Positions 43,682 through 50,748 of a DNA stretch of 50,748 nucleotides are shown piece by piece. A program made the position numbers and the translations under genes. The DNA lies in contig JAJPJT010000069.1 in NCBI GenBank assembly GCA_021324095.1, forward strand, positions 1 through 50,748, in the 5' to 3' direction. Under the pieces are notes generated by a model. The model did not search any database and had not been told where the DNA came from. It saw nothing but the letters and a program-made list of their open reading frames with translations. Positions within the stretch are counted from its first letter, which is position 1. Each line of letters opens with the position of its first letter. Origin of the DNA: Gammaproteobacteria bacterium. GTDB taxonomy: Bacteria; Pseudomonadota; Gammaproteobacteria; Xanthomonadales; Rhodanobacteraceae.

Positions 43682-44865
43682 GCCGGCACCGCCACGCGTT
43701 TTCGCGCCACCGCGTCGGCACGCCCCAGCGCCGCGCGCAGATGGCGCGACAGGTCGGCGATGTCCTCGATGCCCACCGAGAGACGCAGCAACGTGTCGGA
43801 AATGCCGGCCGTGCGGCGCGCATCGGGCGCCATCGCCGCGTGGGTCATGGTGGCCGGATGCGCGACGAGGCTTTCCACCCCACCCAGCGATTCGGCCAGC
43901 GTGATGCACTGCAGGCCGTCGAGGAACGCGCGCACCGCGTCTTCGCCGCCGTCCAATTCGAAACTCAGCATCGCGCCGAAGCCCGATTGTTGGCGCGCGG
44001 CCAGCGCGCGTTGAGGATGCGATGCCAGGCCCGGATAGAACACGCGCGTCACCGCGGGATGCTGATCCAGGAGGTCGGCCAGCGCGGCCGCGTTCTCCTG
44101 ATGCGCGCGCAGGCGTGCAGACAGCGTGCGCAAGCCGCGCAGCGTCAACCAACTGTCGAACGGTGCGCCGGTAAGGCCCAGGCAATTGCCCCACCAATTC
44201 AATTGCTCCGCAATCGCCGGTTCGCGTGCGATCACCACGCCGCCCACGACGTCGCTGTGGCCGTTGATGTATTTCGTGGTCGAATGCACCACCACGTCGG
44301 CGCCCAGCGTCAATGGCTGCTGCAGGGCCGGCGACAGGAACGTGTTGTCCACCACGCACAACGCACCCGCAGCGTGCGCCGCCTGCGCGACATGGCGGAT
44401 GTCGGTGATCCGCAGCAACGGATTCGACGGCGTTTCGATCCAGACCAGCGATGGATTTTCGGCGAAGCCGACGGCCAGCGCGGTCGGATCGGTGAGATCC
44501 ACGAAGCGCACCGTAAAGCGACCCTTCTTCGCCCATGCGTCGAGCAGGCGCCACGTGCCGCCGTAGCAGTCGTGCGCGGCCAGCACCTTGCCGCCCGCGG
44601 GAACCAGTTCCAGCGCCAGCGCCACCGCGGCCATGCCGCTGGCGGTTACCACCGCGCCCGTGCCGTGCTCGAGGTCGGCTAGTGCATCAGCCAAGAGATC
44701 GCGCGTGGGATTGCCGCTGCGCGAATAGTCGTATGCGCGTTTCTCGTTGAAACCGGCAAACGAAAAATTGGTCGAGAGGTGCAGCGGCGGTACCACCGCG
44801 CCATGCTGCGCGTCGGTTTCGATGCCGGCGCGCACCGCGCGCGTACAGGATGCAATGTTCGTCAT
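43678..44865 (-). CDS. metB: Cystathionine gamma-synthase (or O-acylhomoserine sulfhydrylase) family PLP enzyme
   Basis: Protein of 395 residues. ATG 44865 is preferred over GTG 44877 because GGAG lies six bases ahead of it. Trans-sulfuration family marks: YSRSGNPTRDLLADALADLE, ASGMAAVALAL, and the PLP-lysine in VVHSTTKYINGHSDVVGG; the end HPATMTHAAMAPDARRTAGI and LRLSVGIED fits MetB. It would join O-acylhomoserine with cysteine to cystathionine; direct sulfhydrylation cannot be ruled out from sequence. It begins one base after the metX stop. Confidence 0.93.
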   Translation of the reverse strand: MTNIASCTRAVRAGIETDAQHGAVVPPLHLSTNFSFAGFNEKRAYDYSRSGNPTRDLLADALADLEHGTGAVVTASGMAAVALALELVPAGGKVLAAHDCYGGTWRLLDAWAKKGRFTVRFVDLTDPTALAVGFAENPSLVWIETPSNPLLRITDIRHVAQAAHAAGALCVVDNTFLSPALQQPLTLGADVVVHSTTKYINGHSDVVGGVVIAREPAIAEQLNWWGNCLGLTGAPFDSWLTLRGLRTLSARLRAHQENAAALADLLDQHPAVTRVFYPGLASHPQRALAARQQSGFGAMLSFELDGGEDAVRAFLDGLQCITLAESLGGVESLVAHPATMTHAAMAPDARRTAGISDTLLRLSVGIEDIADLSRHLRAALGRADAVARKRVAVPA

Positions 44866-44866
44866 G

Positions 44867-45898
44867 TCATGCTCCACAGTCGCGCAGGGCCTCGCGCAGC
44901 AGGGGCGCGAGGCGTTCGTGTTCTTTCAAGAATCCGTCGTGGCCATAAGGCGTCTCGATCACTTCCAGCGTGGCGGGCGCGCCGAGTCGCTGCTGCAACG
45001 CGCACAGGTCGGCTAGCGGCACCAGCCGATCGCTTGCGAACCCGATCAGCGTCGCCGGGACGCGCACGGCTTTCGGGTCGACGTCGTGCAGGTCGATGGA
45101 TTCCGACAGCGCGAGGTAGCGCCGTGCGTCGAAGCGGCCGACGAAGCGTTTCCCGTGGTGCTCGAGCCAACCCTCGACCGGCAGCCGGAACCGCCCGTCG
45201 CGATATTCCGCACCACCCGCGAAGCGGCGCCCGATCTCTTCGCCGCTGCGGTACGTCGTCAGCGCGAGCTGGCGCGCCAGTGAAAGCGCGTCGTCCACGC
45301 AACGGTTTTCGAGGCCGAGCCTGACGATGCCACGCTGCACCGCGCGCTGGGCGGTCGCGAACGGATGCGGGCGGTGCGCGCCGGCCAGCGCCACGAGCTT
45401 GCCCAGCCGTTCGCCGTGGCGCGCGGCGAACGCCAGCCCGACCATCGCGCCGTACGAGGCGCCGACGAACGCTTCGACGCGCGCGATGCCGAGCGCATCC
45501 AGCAAGGCCGCCAGCGCGTCCGCCTGGTCTTCGCTGGACACCGAAGGCGCGTGCAAATCGTCCGCGTCCAGCCAGTCGATCGCGAGTACGCGCACGTCGT
45601 CGAGGTCGATCGCGCGTCCTGCGCCAATCTGTGATTCCCACCAACCCGGCGCGGCGTGTTCGGTGCTCGAACACGCGTCGCGATCCGCCGAAATGCCCCC
45701 CTGCACGATCACCGTCGGCGCCCCCGGCGCGCCGGTCCACAGGTAGCGCACCTCGACCTCGACCGCACCCTCTCCGTAACGCGGCGTGATCCGCACGCGA
45801 CGGGCGGCACGCAGGCAGGCGAACGGCGCGCGCGCGGGCGTGGAGCGGCGCAAGTCCGCAGGCTTCGGATCGGGTTCGGATGCGGCGGCAACATTCAC
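44867..45898 (-). CDS. metX: Homoserine O-acyltransferase, MetX type
   Basis: Protein of 343 residues with an alpha/beta-hydrolase fold. The GTG at 45898 is chosen because AAGGAG lies seven bases ahead; longer open reading extends into the riboswitch and is rejected. The oxyanion segment VIVQGGISA (63-71), nucleophile elbow GASYGAMVG with S148, catalytic Asp in IGFASDRLVP and His in TPYGHDGFLKEH are present. MetX enzymes use acetyl-CoA or succinyl-CoA; in xanthomonad-type members succinyl use has been reported, but sequence by eye does not settle it. First gene of metX-metB-hom and under a SAM-I riboswitch. Confidence 0.94.
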   Translation of the reverse strand: MNVAAASEPDPKPADLRRSTPARAPFACLRAARRVRITPRYGEGAVEVEVRYLWTGAPGAPTVIVQGGISADRDACSSTEHAAPGWWESQIGAGRAIDLDDVRVLAIDWLDADDLHAPSVSSEDQADALAALLDALGIARVEAFVGASYGAMVGLAFAARHGERLGKLVALAGAHRPHPFATAQRAVQRGIVRLGLENRCVDDALSLARQLALTTYRSGEEIGRRFAGGAEYRDGRFRLPVEGWLEHHGKRFVGRFDARRYLALSESIDLHDVDPKAVRVPATLIGFASDRLVPLADLCALQQRLGAPATLEVIETPYGHDGFLKEHERLAPLLREALRDCGA

Positions 45899-45900
45899 TG

Positions 45901-45945
45901 CGGTTCTCCTTGCAATGCCCGGACATCGAGTGATGCGGAGAACCG
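45901..45945 (-). promoter_or_regulatory. Predicted RBS-masking stem of the metX leader
   Basis: On the minus strand CGGTTCTCC (45945-45937) is perfectly complementary over nine bases to GGAGAACCG (45909-45901), which contains the metX ribosome-binding site. The stem lies downstream of the SAM-I aptamer and would block translation when formed. Confidence 0.65.
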
Positions 45946-45983
45946 GAGACGGCCGTACGCTCCCATGTTCGACGGGACCGCGC

Positions 45984-46103
45984 GGCTCATCTCTCGGGCG
46001 GCGTCTTGCGCCTCCGCAGGAGTTGGCACCGTGCGGAACCAAAGCGGTTCCGCGGGTTGCCCCGGCTTCCAAGGGCCTGTCCCTCAGCCGGTCTCGATGA
46101 GCA
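45984..46103 (-). ncRNA. SAM-I (S-box) riboswitch
   Basis: The leader matches the S-box pattern in order: P1 left strand CTCATC (46101-46096), CTGAGGGACAGGCCC, GAAGCC, GGGGCAACC, a P3 hairpin GCGGAACC/GGTTCCGC, the conserved GGTGCCAACTCCTGC, a P4 hairpin, then GAGA and P1 right strand GATGAG (45991-45986). It begins a few bases after the predicted transcription start and controls metX-metB-hom in response to S-adenosylmethionine. Confidence 0.95.
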
Positions 46104-46112
46104 ACGGCCCTC

Positions 46113-46142
46113 ACTGTAGAAGATGCGCCGGCGGCGTGTCAA
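46113..46142 (-). promoter_or_regulatory. Sigma-70 promoter of metX-metB-hom
   Basis: A perfect TTGACA (46142-46137) and TACAGT (46118-46113) on the minus strand, 18-base spacer. Transcription would start about 46106, just ahead of the riboswitch. Confidence 0.8.
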
Positions 46143-46151
46143 CGATTATTT

Positions 46152-46167
46152 GGACGTCCAGACGTCC
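46152..46167. promoter_or_regulatory. Two tandem MetJ-box-like 8-mers upstream of the metX promoter
   Basis: GGACGTCC (46152-46159) and AGACGTCC (46160-46167) are head-to-tail; they match the met-box consensus AGACGTCT at six and seven of eight positions. They lie nine bases upstream of the metX -35. Whether a MetJ exists in this organism is not visible here. Confidence 0.5.
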
Positions 46168-46354
46168 ATATAACGAATCGTCATGTCACGGTGCCCGCGC
46201 CTCGTCCTGGCTCGACGGATCGACATGCATGTACGTTGCCCTGTGGCATGGCGCCCGCTTTGGCCCCACAACCTGAACGCGACCGGCGCAATGTCGAAAT
46301 CGCGATCCGTCGTTCGTCGACAAGGCGACCCCATCCACCACAAGGAATCCCGTG

Positions 46355-46978
46355 ATGAAGCTCTATTGGTCCGACGTGCTGTCGCCGCGCAAGGTCTGCG
46401 CGGTCGCGAAGTATCTGCAATCGCCGGTCGAGTACGTCTACCTCGACCTTGGCCGCGGCGAACACAAGACGGCGGAATATCTGGCCCTTAACCCGAACGG
46501 ACAGGTGCCGACCCTGGTCGACGGCGCACGGACGCTGTGGGAATCCGCTGCGATCATGTGCCACCTGGCGGCACGTTGCGATTCGGCCCTGTGGCCGCAG
46601 GACGCACGCCAGTTTGACGTGCTGCGCTGGCTCAGTTGGGATCTGGCGCGCGTCTATCCATGTGCCGGCGAGCTGTATTTCCAGTACGTCATCAGGCCGC
46701 GTTTCCGGCTGGGCGATGCCGACCCGGCCGAAGTGCAACGTGCGACCGACGCCTGGCGCCGCTGCGCCGCAATCCTAGACAACCACCTGCGCGGCCGTCG
46801 CTGGCTGGTGGGCGATTCGATCACCGTCGCCGATTTCGCACTGGGTATAACCTTGCCTTACGCCGAACGCGCCCGGATCCCGCTGGACGAATTCCCCGCG
46901 GTCAAACGCTGGCACGAACGCCTGAACGAGCTGGATGCATGGCGCGAACCGTTTCCGGCAGTGGCCGAAGCGGCCTGA
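46355..46978 (+). CDS. Glutathione S-transferase family protein
   Basis: Protein of 207 residues. The N-terminal thioredoxin-like domain starts MKLYWSDVLSPRKVCAVAKY, with the cis-Pro of GQVPTLVDG and the ESAAIMCHLA glutathione-site segment (the Glu-Ser pair); the all-helical C-terminal domain has DNHLRGRRWLVGDSITVADF, the usual N-capping box. SPRK suggests a Ser as the first catalytic residue. ATG 46355 is used; a GTG three bases upstream is possible. AAGGA lies eight bases ahead. Substrate unknown; divergent from metX. Confidence 0.92.
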   Translation: MKLYWSDVLSPRKVCAVAKYLQSPVEYVYLDLGRGEHKTAEYLALNPNGQVPTLVDGARTLWESAAIMCHLAARCDSALWPQDARQFDVLRWLSWDLARVYPCAGELYFQYVIRPRFRLGDADPAEVQRATDAWRRCAAILDNHLRGRRWLVGDSITVADFALGITLPYAERARIPLDEFPAVKRWHERLNELDAWREPFPAVAEAA

Positions 46979-46995
46979 ACACCTCACAAGTCGTT

Positions 46996-47102
46996 CCGTT
47001 CGTGGTTCGATACCTCACCACGAACGGGATCATTATTTGGCCGTTCGCCCCCGGCTTCGAGCTTGCCGGGGCAAGGTCTGAGGTATCGAAGGGTGAACGG
47101 CC
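46996..47102. repeat. Paired hairpin element with complementary loop
   Basis: Hairpin one: CCGTTCGTGGT (46996-47006) with ACCACGAACGG (47017-47027). Hairpin two: GGCCGTTCGCCC (47039-47050) with GGGTGAACGGCC (47091-47102), enclosing CCCCGGC/GCCGGGG. In addition TTCGATACCTCA (47006-47017), the loop of hairpin one, is perfectly complementary to TGAGGTATCGAA (47079-47090). The rest of the gap to the next gene (47103-47201) shows nothing notable. Confidence 0.8.
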
Positions 47103-47201
47103 ATAGCGACGAGATTTTCGCTCGTCGCAGCATTTGTCGATTCCGGGCAACTCCGTTCGTCGTCCGGATGAACACCCACCACCGTTATCGAGGAGACCAC
47201 C

Positions 47202-47621
47202 ATGCAACTCGTAAGCTACCTGTTCTTCAACAACCAGGCCGCGGAAGCGTTCGATTTCTATGCCCAATGCCTCGGCGGCAAGGTCTCGATGAAAGTGACC
47301 TTTGGCGAAATGCCCGGCAGTGAAAAGATGCCGGCGGCGATGCGCAACCTGATCGCGCACGTGCGGCTCGACGCCGGAAACGCCACGTTGATGGCATCCG
47401 ATTGGTGTCCGCCGGACGGGGCGCCGTATCCGGGCATCCACGGGAACAGGGTGTCACTCCACGTGGACAAGCCCGAAGAAGCCGAGCGCCTGTTCGCCGC
47501 GCTGAGCAAGGGCGGCAAGGTGGAAATGCCGATCGCGGAAACCTCATGGGCACTTCGCTTCGGAATGTTCACCGACCGATTCGGCGCGCACTGGATGGTC
47601 AACTGCAACAGGCCGCAATGA
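47202..47621 (+). CDS. VOC superfamily protein (PhnB/glyoxalase-like)
   Basis: Protein of 139 residues beginning MQLVSYLFFNNQAAEAFDFY, the typical start of PhnB-like VOC proteins, with LIAHVRLDAGNATLMASD, a mid-domain RVSLHVDKPEEAERLFAALS and the end TDRFGAHWMVNCNRP carrying the conserved FG..W. Single-domain, so a dimer is expected. No reaction can be assigned. The metal ligands are partly unclear: the first His of many VOC enzymes is absent at the usual place. Followed at once by a DUF899 gene. Confidence 0.88.
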   Translation: MQLVSYLFFNNQAAEAFDFYAQCLGGKVSMKVTFGEMPGSEKMPAAMRNLIAHVRLDAGNATLMASDWCPPDGAPYPGIHGNRVSLHVDKPEEAERLFAALSKGGKVEMPIAETSWALRFGMFTDRFGAHWMVNCNRPQ

Positions 47622-47638
47622 ACCCGAGCGAGGCATCC

Positions 47639-48337
47639 ATGAAACCGCTACCGCCGATCGTGTCGCAGCAGGAGTGGCAGGCCGCGCAGGAGAGGATGCT
47701 GGTGAAGGAAAAGCAGGCGACCCGCGCGCGCGATGCGCTGGCCGCCGAGCGCCGCCGGCAACCGATGGTGCGCGTCGACAAGGATTACGTGTTCGAGGGT
47801 CCGCACGGCAAGGCGCATCTGCGCGACTTGTTCGAGGGCCGCCGGCAATTGCTCGTCTATCACTTCATGTTCGCACCGGACGTGCACGGCTGGCCCGACG
47901 CGGGTTGTCCCGGCTGCTCGATGTTTGCGGACAACCTCGGCCATCCTTCCCATTTGCGCGCGCGCGATACCTCGCTCGCGCTGGTCTCGCGCGCGCCGCT
48001 GGCGAACATCGAACGCTTCCGCAAGCGGATGGGCTGGAACCTGCCGTGGTATTCGTCGGACGGCAACGATTTCAACCGCGACATGGGGGTGACCACCGAT
48101 CAGGGCGAAGCGCCGGGCCTCAGCGTTTTCCTGCGCGACGGCGAGGACGTGTATCGCACCTACTTCATCAAGGCGCGCGGACTCGAAGCCGTCGGCACCG
48201 TCTGGTCGCTGCTCGACCTGACGCCGTACGGCCGCCAGGAGAACTGGGAAGATTCGCCGGAAGGCTGGCCGCAAACCGAACCGTATCAATGGTGGCGGCG
48301 GCACGACGAGTACGGCATCGAGCATTCCGGCCACTGA
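47639..48337 (+). CDS. DUF899 family thioredoxin-like protein
   Basis: Protein of 232 residues. ATG 47639 has GAGG five bases ahead; ATG 47618, which overlaps the VOC stop as ATGA, is an equal alternative giving seven more residues. Family marks: SQQEWQAAQERMLVKEKQAT, LLVYHFMFAPDVHGWPDAGC, PGCSMFADNL (a CxxC), then LALVSRAPLANIERFRKRMG, PWYSSDGNDFNRDM and the Trp-rich end. DUF899 proteins have a thioredoxin-like fold of unknown reaction. Probably co-transcribed with the VOC gene. Confidence 0.9.
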   Translation: MKPLPPIVSQQEWQAAQERMLVKEKQATRARDALAAERRRQPMVRVDKDYVFEGPHGKAHLRDLFEGRRQLLVYHFMFAPDVHGWPDAGCPGCSMFADNLGHPSHLRARDTSLALVSRAPLANIERFRKRMGWNLPWYSSDGNDFNRDMGVTTDQGEAPGLSVFLRDGEDVYRTYFIKARGLEAVGTVWSLLDLTPYGRQENWEDSPEGWPQTEPYQWWRRHDEYGIEHSGH

Positions 48338-48383
48338 CGCGGCGCGATCCGCAAACCACCCGCCCCATTCCGAAGAGCCCATC

Positions 48384-48986
48384 ATGCGTTTTCCTATCCT
48401 CGCGTTGTTGCTCGCCAGCGGAGCCGCCGCGGCCGCGCCGGTGCACTACACCATCGACCCCGACCACACCTATCCGAGTTTCGCCGCCGACCACATGGGC
48501 CTCTCGACCTGGCGCGGCAAGTTCGACCACTCGAGCGGCACGATCACGCTGGATCGCGCGCAGCGCACGGGCTCGGTGCACATCGTCACGAAGATCGACA
48601 GCATCGATTTCGGCAACCCGCCGCTGACCCAGATGGTGCTGCGCGACGCGATTCCGGCGCCGCTGTGCAAGATCCAATGCGCGTTCTTCGATGCCGCGAA
48701 ATATCCGACCGCGGTGTACGACGGCAAGCTCGCGGATTTCGTCAACGGCGCCCCGACGCGCGTGATCGGCAAACTGACGCTGCACGGCGTGACGCGTCCG
48801 CTGGAATTGAAGATCGAGCACTTCAAGTGCGTCCCAGACCCGATGCTGCACCCGCGCGAACGCTGCGGTGCGGAAGCGTCCGCCACGTTCAACCGCGCCG
48901 ACTTCGGCATCGACGCCGGCAAGTCGTTCGGCTTCGACATGAAGGTGGCGATGCAGATCCAGGTCGAAGCGGTGCAGGACAAGTAA
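48384..48986 (+). CDS. YceI family periplasmic lipid-binding protein
   Basis: Protein of 200 residues with a short signal peptide (MRFPILALLLASGAAAAA, cleaved near APVHY). The YceI lipocalin-like barrel starts YTIDPDHTYPSFAADHMGLS, with WRGKFDHSSGTITLD and FVNGAPTRVIGKLTLHGVTR. YceI proteins bind isoprenoid quinone-like lipids in the periplasm. Two cysteine pairs (CKIQC; CVPDP...RCG) may form disulfides. 46 bases after the DUF899 gene. Confidence 0.93.
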   Translation: MRFPILALLLASGAAAAAPVHYTIDPDHTYPSFAADHMGLSTWRGKFDHSSGTITLDRAQRTGSVHIVTKIDSIDFGNPPLTQMVLRDAIPAPLCKIQCAFFDAAKYPTAVYDGKLADFVNGAPTRVIGKLTLHGVTRPLELKIEHFKCVPDPMLHPRERCGAEASATFNRADFGIDAGKSFGFDMKVAMQIQVEAVQDK

Positions 48987-49035
48987 ACGAGCCGGCGCAA
49001 GCTCTTCTGAAGAATCCAGGGTGAGGTTTCGCAGC

Positions 49036-49563
49036 ATGGCAAAGCTCGTATACGAGTTGAACCAATCCCTGGACGGCTACGTCGATCACCTGAAAATGGG
49101 GCCTCCCCGTCCCGCGCTCTTTCGTCATTTCGTGGAGCGCGTACGCGACCTGGCGGGCATGGTGTACGGCCGCCGCATGTACGAGGTCATGCGTTACTGG
49201 GACGATGACCTTCCGGACTGGGACGCGGAGGAACGCGACTACGCGGCGGCGTGGCGGAGCCAGCCGAAGTGGGTCGTGTCGAGCTCGTTGAAGTCGGTCG
49301 GCCCCAACGCCACGCTCATCGGCAACGACATCGAAGCGGTGATACGCGGGCTGAAGGCCCGGCTCGATGGAGAAATCGAGGTTGCCGGACCGGAACTGGC
49401 GGGAAGCCTGACGGGCCTTGTCGATGAGTATCGGATCTACCTGCACCCCGTCGTGCTGGGCGGTGGCAAACCCTTCTTCGTCGGACCCCGTCCGCCGCTT
49501 CGCCTCGTGGCGAACGACCTCATTGCCGAAGACGTGATCAGGTTGACGTACGTTCCTGCTTGA
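49036..49563 (+). CDS. Dihydrofolate reductase-like (RibD C-terminal domain) protein
   Basis: Protein of 175 residues from ATG 49036; GTG 49021 is an in-frame alternative. It begins MAKLVYELNQSLDGYVDHLK, the typical start of the stand-alone RibD_C/DHFR-fold family, with GMVYGRRMYEVMRYW, PKWVVSSSLKSVGPNATLIG and the NADPH-site stretch EIEVAGPELAGSLTGLVDEY followed by LHPVVLGGGKPFF. Probably an NAD(P)H-dependent reductase with unknown substrate. Confidence 0.92.
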   Translation: MAKLVYELNQSLDGYVDHLKMGPPRPALFRHFVERVRDLAGMVYGRRMYEVMRYWDDDLPDWDAEERDYAAAWRSQPKWVVSSSLKSVGPNATLIGNDIEAVIRGLKARLDGEIEVAGPELAGSLTGLVDEYRIYLHPVVLGGGKPFFVGPRPPLRLVANDLIAEDVIRLTYVPA

Positions 49564-49705
49564 TCGCGCGACTCCAGCGACGGACTGCGCCGCTCCGGAT
49601 CGAAACCCGATTCCAGCTTGAGCACCGCCATAAACGAATTACCCATGCGGCGGCCCCGGTTCGGCGTTACCCTGACGCCTTTTTGAAGACTCGGGGAACG
49701 CAGCC

Positions 49706-50748
49706 ATGTCCGCGCATCGCACCTTGCTGGCCGGTTGTCTGATTTTCGCATTGGGCTGTTCTTCGCTCGCAGCCGCGGAAACCACCGCGCAGGCGATGCC
49801 GGAATACATGGCCATGCTGCGCCAGGCCATCGCGTTCCAGACCGTCGAAGGCAAGGACCAGGTGCCGGCGTTCGCGAACTATCTCGCCGGCAAACTGGAA
49901 TCGGCCGGCTTTCCGAAATCCGACATCACGATCATCCCGGTCGAACACACCGCCGCGCTGGTGGTGCACTACCGCGGCAGCGACAAGAACCTGAAACCGA
50001 TCCTGCTTTCGGCGCACATGGACGTGGTCGCGGCCAACGCGGACGGCTGGACCGACCACGACCCGTTCAAGCTGGTCAAGGATGGTCCGTACTACTACGG
50101 CCGCGGCGTGGCCGACATGAAGGACAACACCGTCGCGTTGACCGAGACGTTCATGCGCCTGAAGCGCGAACACTTCGTGCCGAAGCGCGAAATGATCCTG
50201 GTGTTCTCGGGCGACGAGGAGACCGACATGGCCTCGACGCGCGAGCTGGCCAGGCGCCATCATGACGCCGAATTCCTCCTCAATGCCGACGCCGGCGGCG
50301 GCGTGTACGACGCCGACCTGAAGCCCGTGATGTTCAAGGTGCAGGCGGCCGAGAAGACGTACGCCGATTTCCTGCTGACCGCGACTTCGGTCGGCGGCCA
50401 TTCCAGCGAACCGCGCCCGGACAATGCGATCTACACGCTCGCGAAGGCGCTGGGCGGCGTCGCGGCGTACCAGTTTCCCGTGCAGTACAACAACATCACG
50501 CTGGCGTCGTTCAAGGCCATGGGCGAACACGGGACGGGCAAGCTGGCGGCGGCCGCACGCGCGTTCGCGGCGAATCCGCACGACGCCGCGGCCATCGCGA
50601 CGATCTCGGCCGATCCGGCCTTCGTCGGCCAGATCCGCACCACCTGCGTCGCCACCATGCTCAGCGGCGGTCACGCGCTGAATGCGCTGCCCGAGCGCGC
50701 CACCGCCAACGTCAACTGCCGGATCTTCCCGGGCGTCAGCATCGCGTC
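49706..50748 (+). CDS. M20 family metallopeptidase, N-terminal part (runs off the right edge)
   Basis: An open frame of 347 codons from ATG 49706 to the window end with no stop. It starts MSAHRTLLAGCLIFALGCSS, a signal peptide with a possible lipobox Cys at residue 18. Di-zinc marks: LLSAHMDVVAANADGW, YYYGRGVADMKDNTVAL, SGDEETDMAST and FLLNADAGGG, followed by the dimerisation insert (VGGHSSEPRPDNAIYTLAKA). Such exported M20 enzymes are peptidases or carboxypeptidases; substrate unknown. The gap ahead of it (49564-49705) holds no gene. Confidence 0.92.
   Translation, partial: MSAHRTLLAGCLIFALGCSSLAAAETTAQAMPEYMAMLRQAIAFQTVEGKDQVPAFANYLAGKLESAGFPKSDITIIPVEHTAALVVHYRGSDKNLKPILLSAHMDVVAANADGWTDHDPFKLVKDGPYYYGRGVADMKDNTVALTETFMRLKREHFVPKREMILVFSGDEETDMASTRELARRHHDAEFLLNADAGGGVYDADLKPVMFKVQAAEKTYADFLLTATSVGGHSSEPRPDNAIYTLAKALGGVAAYQFPVQYNNITLASFKAMGEHGTGKLAAAARAFAANPHDAAAIATISADPAFVGQIRTTCVATMLSGGHALNALPERATANVNCRIFPGVSIA

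Noticed and set aside
40328..44014. A 1228-codon open frame on the plus strand opposite the second TolB/TPR gene and hom
   Set aside because: It is antisense to two well-supported genes with recognisable domains, its translation is His/Arg/Gln-rich without family resemblance, and long antisense frames are common in GC-rich DNA.
44868..44870. ATG at 44870 overlapping the metX stop as a metB start
   Set aside because: It is in another frame and meets a stop after two codons; ATG 44865 is in the metB frame with a good ribosome-binding site.
45899..46114. N-terminal extension of metX through the leader
   Set aside because: The extra frame runs through a complete SAM-I aptamer, and a GTG with a strong AAGGAG site gives the family's normal start.

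Overview
The window is GC-rich, gene-dense chromosomal DNA from a gammaproteobacterium, most likely of the order Xanthomonadales (Lysobacterales), perhaps Rhodanobacteraceae. This rests on the divergent ponA/mrcA-pilMNOPQ pair, a metX-metB-hom methionine operon, yicC-gmk and rpoZ-spoT-ridA-recG blocks, a zinc-free type B L31 gene, and the many short palindromic and G-rich intergenic repeats. The assignment is inference; no rRNA gene is present to confirm it. I saw no tRNA, rRNA, phage, insertion sequence or CRISPR array.

Layout. 1-5702 (minus): a bat-type operon, moxR - DUF58 - DUF4381 - batA - batB/C - batD, nearly all joined by 4-base start/stop overlaps. 5827-11337 (minus): the type IV pilus assembly operon pilMNOPQ with a good sigma-70 promoter, divergent from mrcA (PBP1A). 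14706-17209: a small conserved protein of unknown function, citrate synthase and ribosomal protein L31. 17416-22896 (minus): rpoZ-spoT-ridA-recG (stringent response and DNA repair). 23098-27614: the complete Mla phospholipid-transport set, mlaA on plus and mlaFEDCB on minus; the latter is split by a 414-base repeat island. 27687-30738: gmk and yicC (minus), rph and rdgB (plus). 30739-36449 (plus): hemW, a CPXCG zinc-ribbon protein, a DUF1631 protein, a PilZ protein and an Xaa-Pro dipeptidase. 36471-42493: two paralogous membrane TolB-like/TPR proteins flanking an amino-acid permease. 42593-46167 (minus): metX-metB-hom behind a SAM-I (S-box) riboswitch, with two MetJ-box-like 8-mers upstream of the promoter. 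46355-50748 (plus): small stress and metabolic enzymes (GST, VOC, DUF899, YceI, DHFR-like) and a truncated M20 metallopeptidase.

The genes are mostly core housekeeping functions. The more unusual content is in the DNA between and at the ends of genes. (1) Five inverted-pair elements have arms that are G-quadruplex-type G-run repeats, G-rich on the left and C-rich on the right. The repeat unit of the two arms matches within an element but differs between elements. Several of these arms are translated as protein termini (DUF58, rdgB, hemW, the 14706 gene), and a lone arm sits in frame inside hemW. (2) A Y-shaped triple-stem palindrome is embedded in the 3' end of the DUF4381 gene. (3) Repeat islands interrupt the mla operon and separate rph from rdgB. 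(4) The metX leader combines a SAM-I aptamer, a predicted ribosome-binding-site-masking stem and MetJ-like boxes. (5) The pilN start region is tandemly duplicated, leaving a 30-codon coupled mini-ORF.
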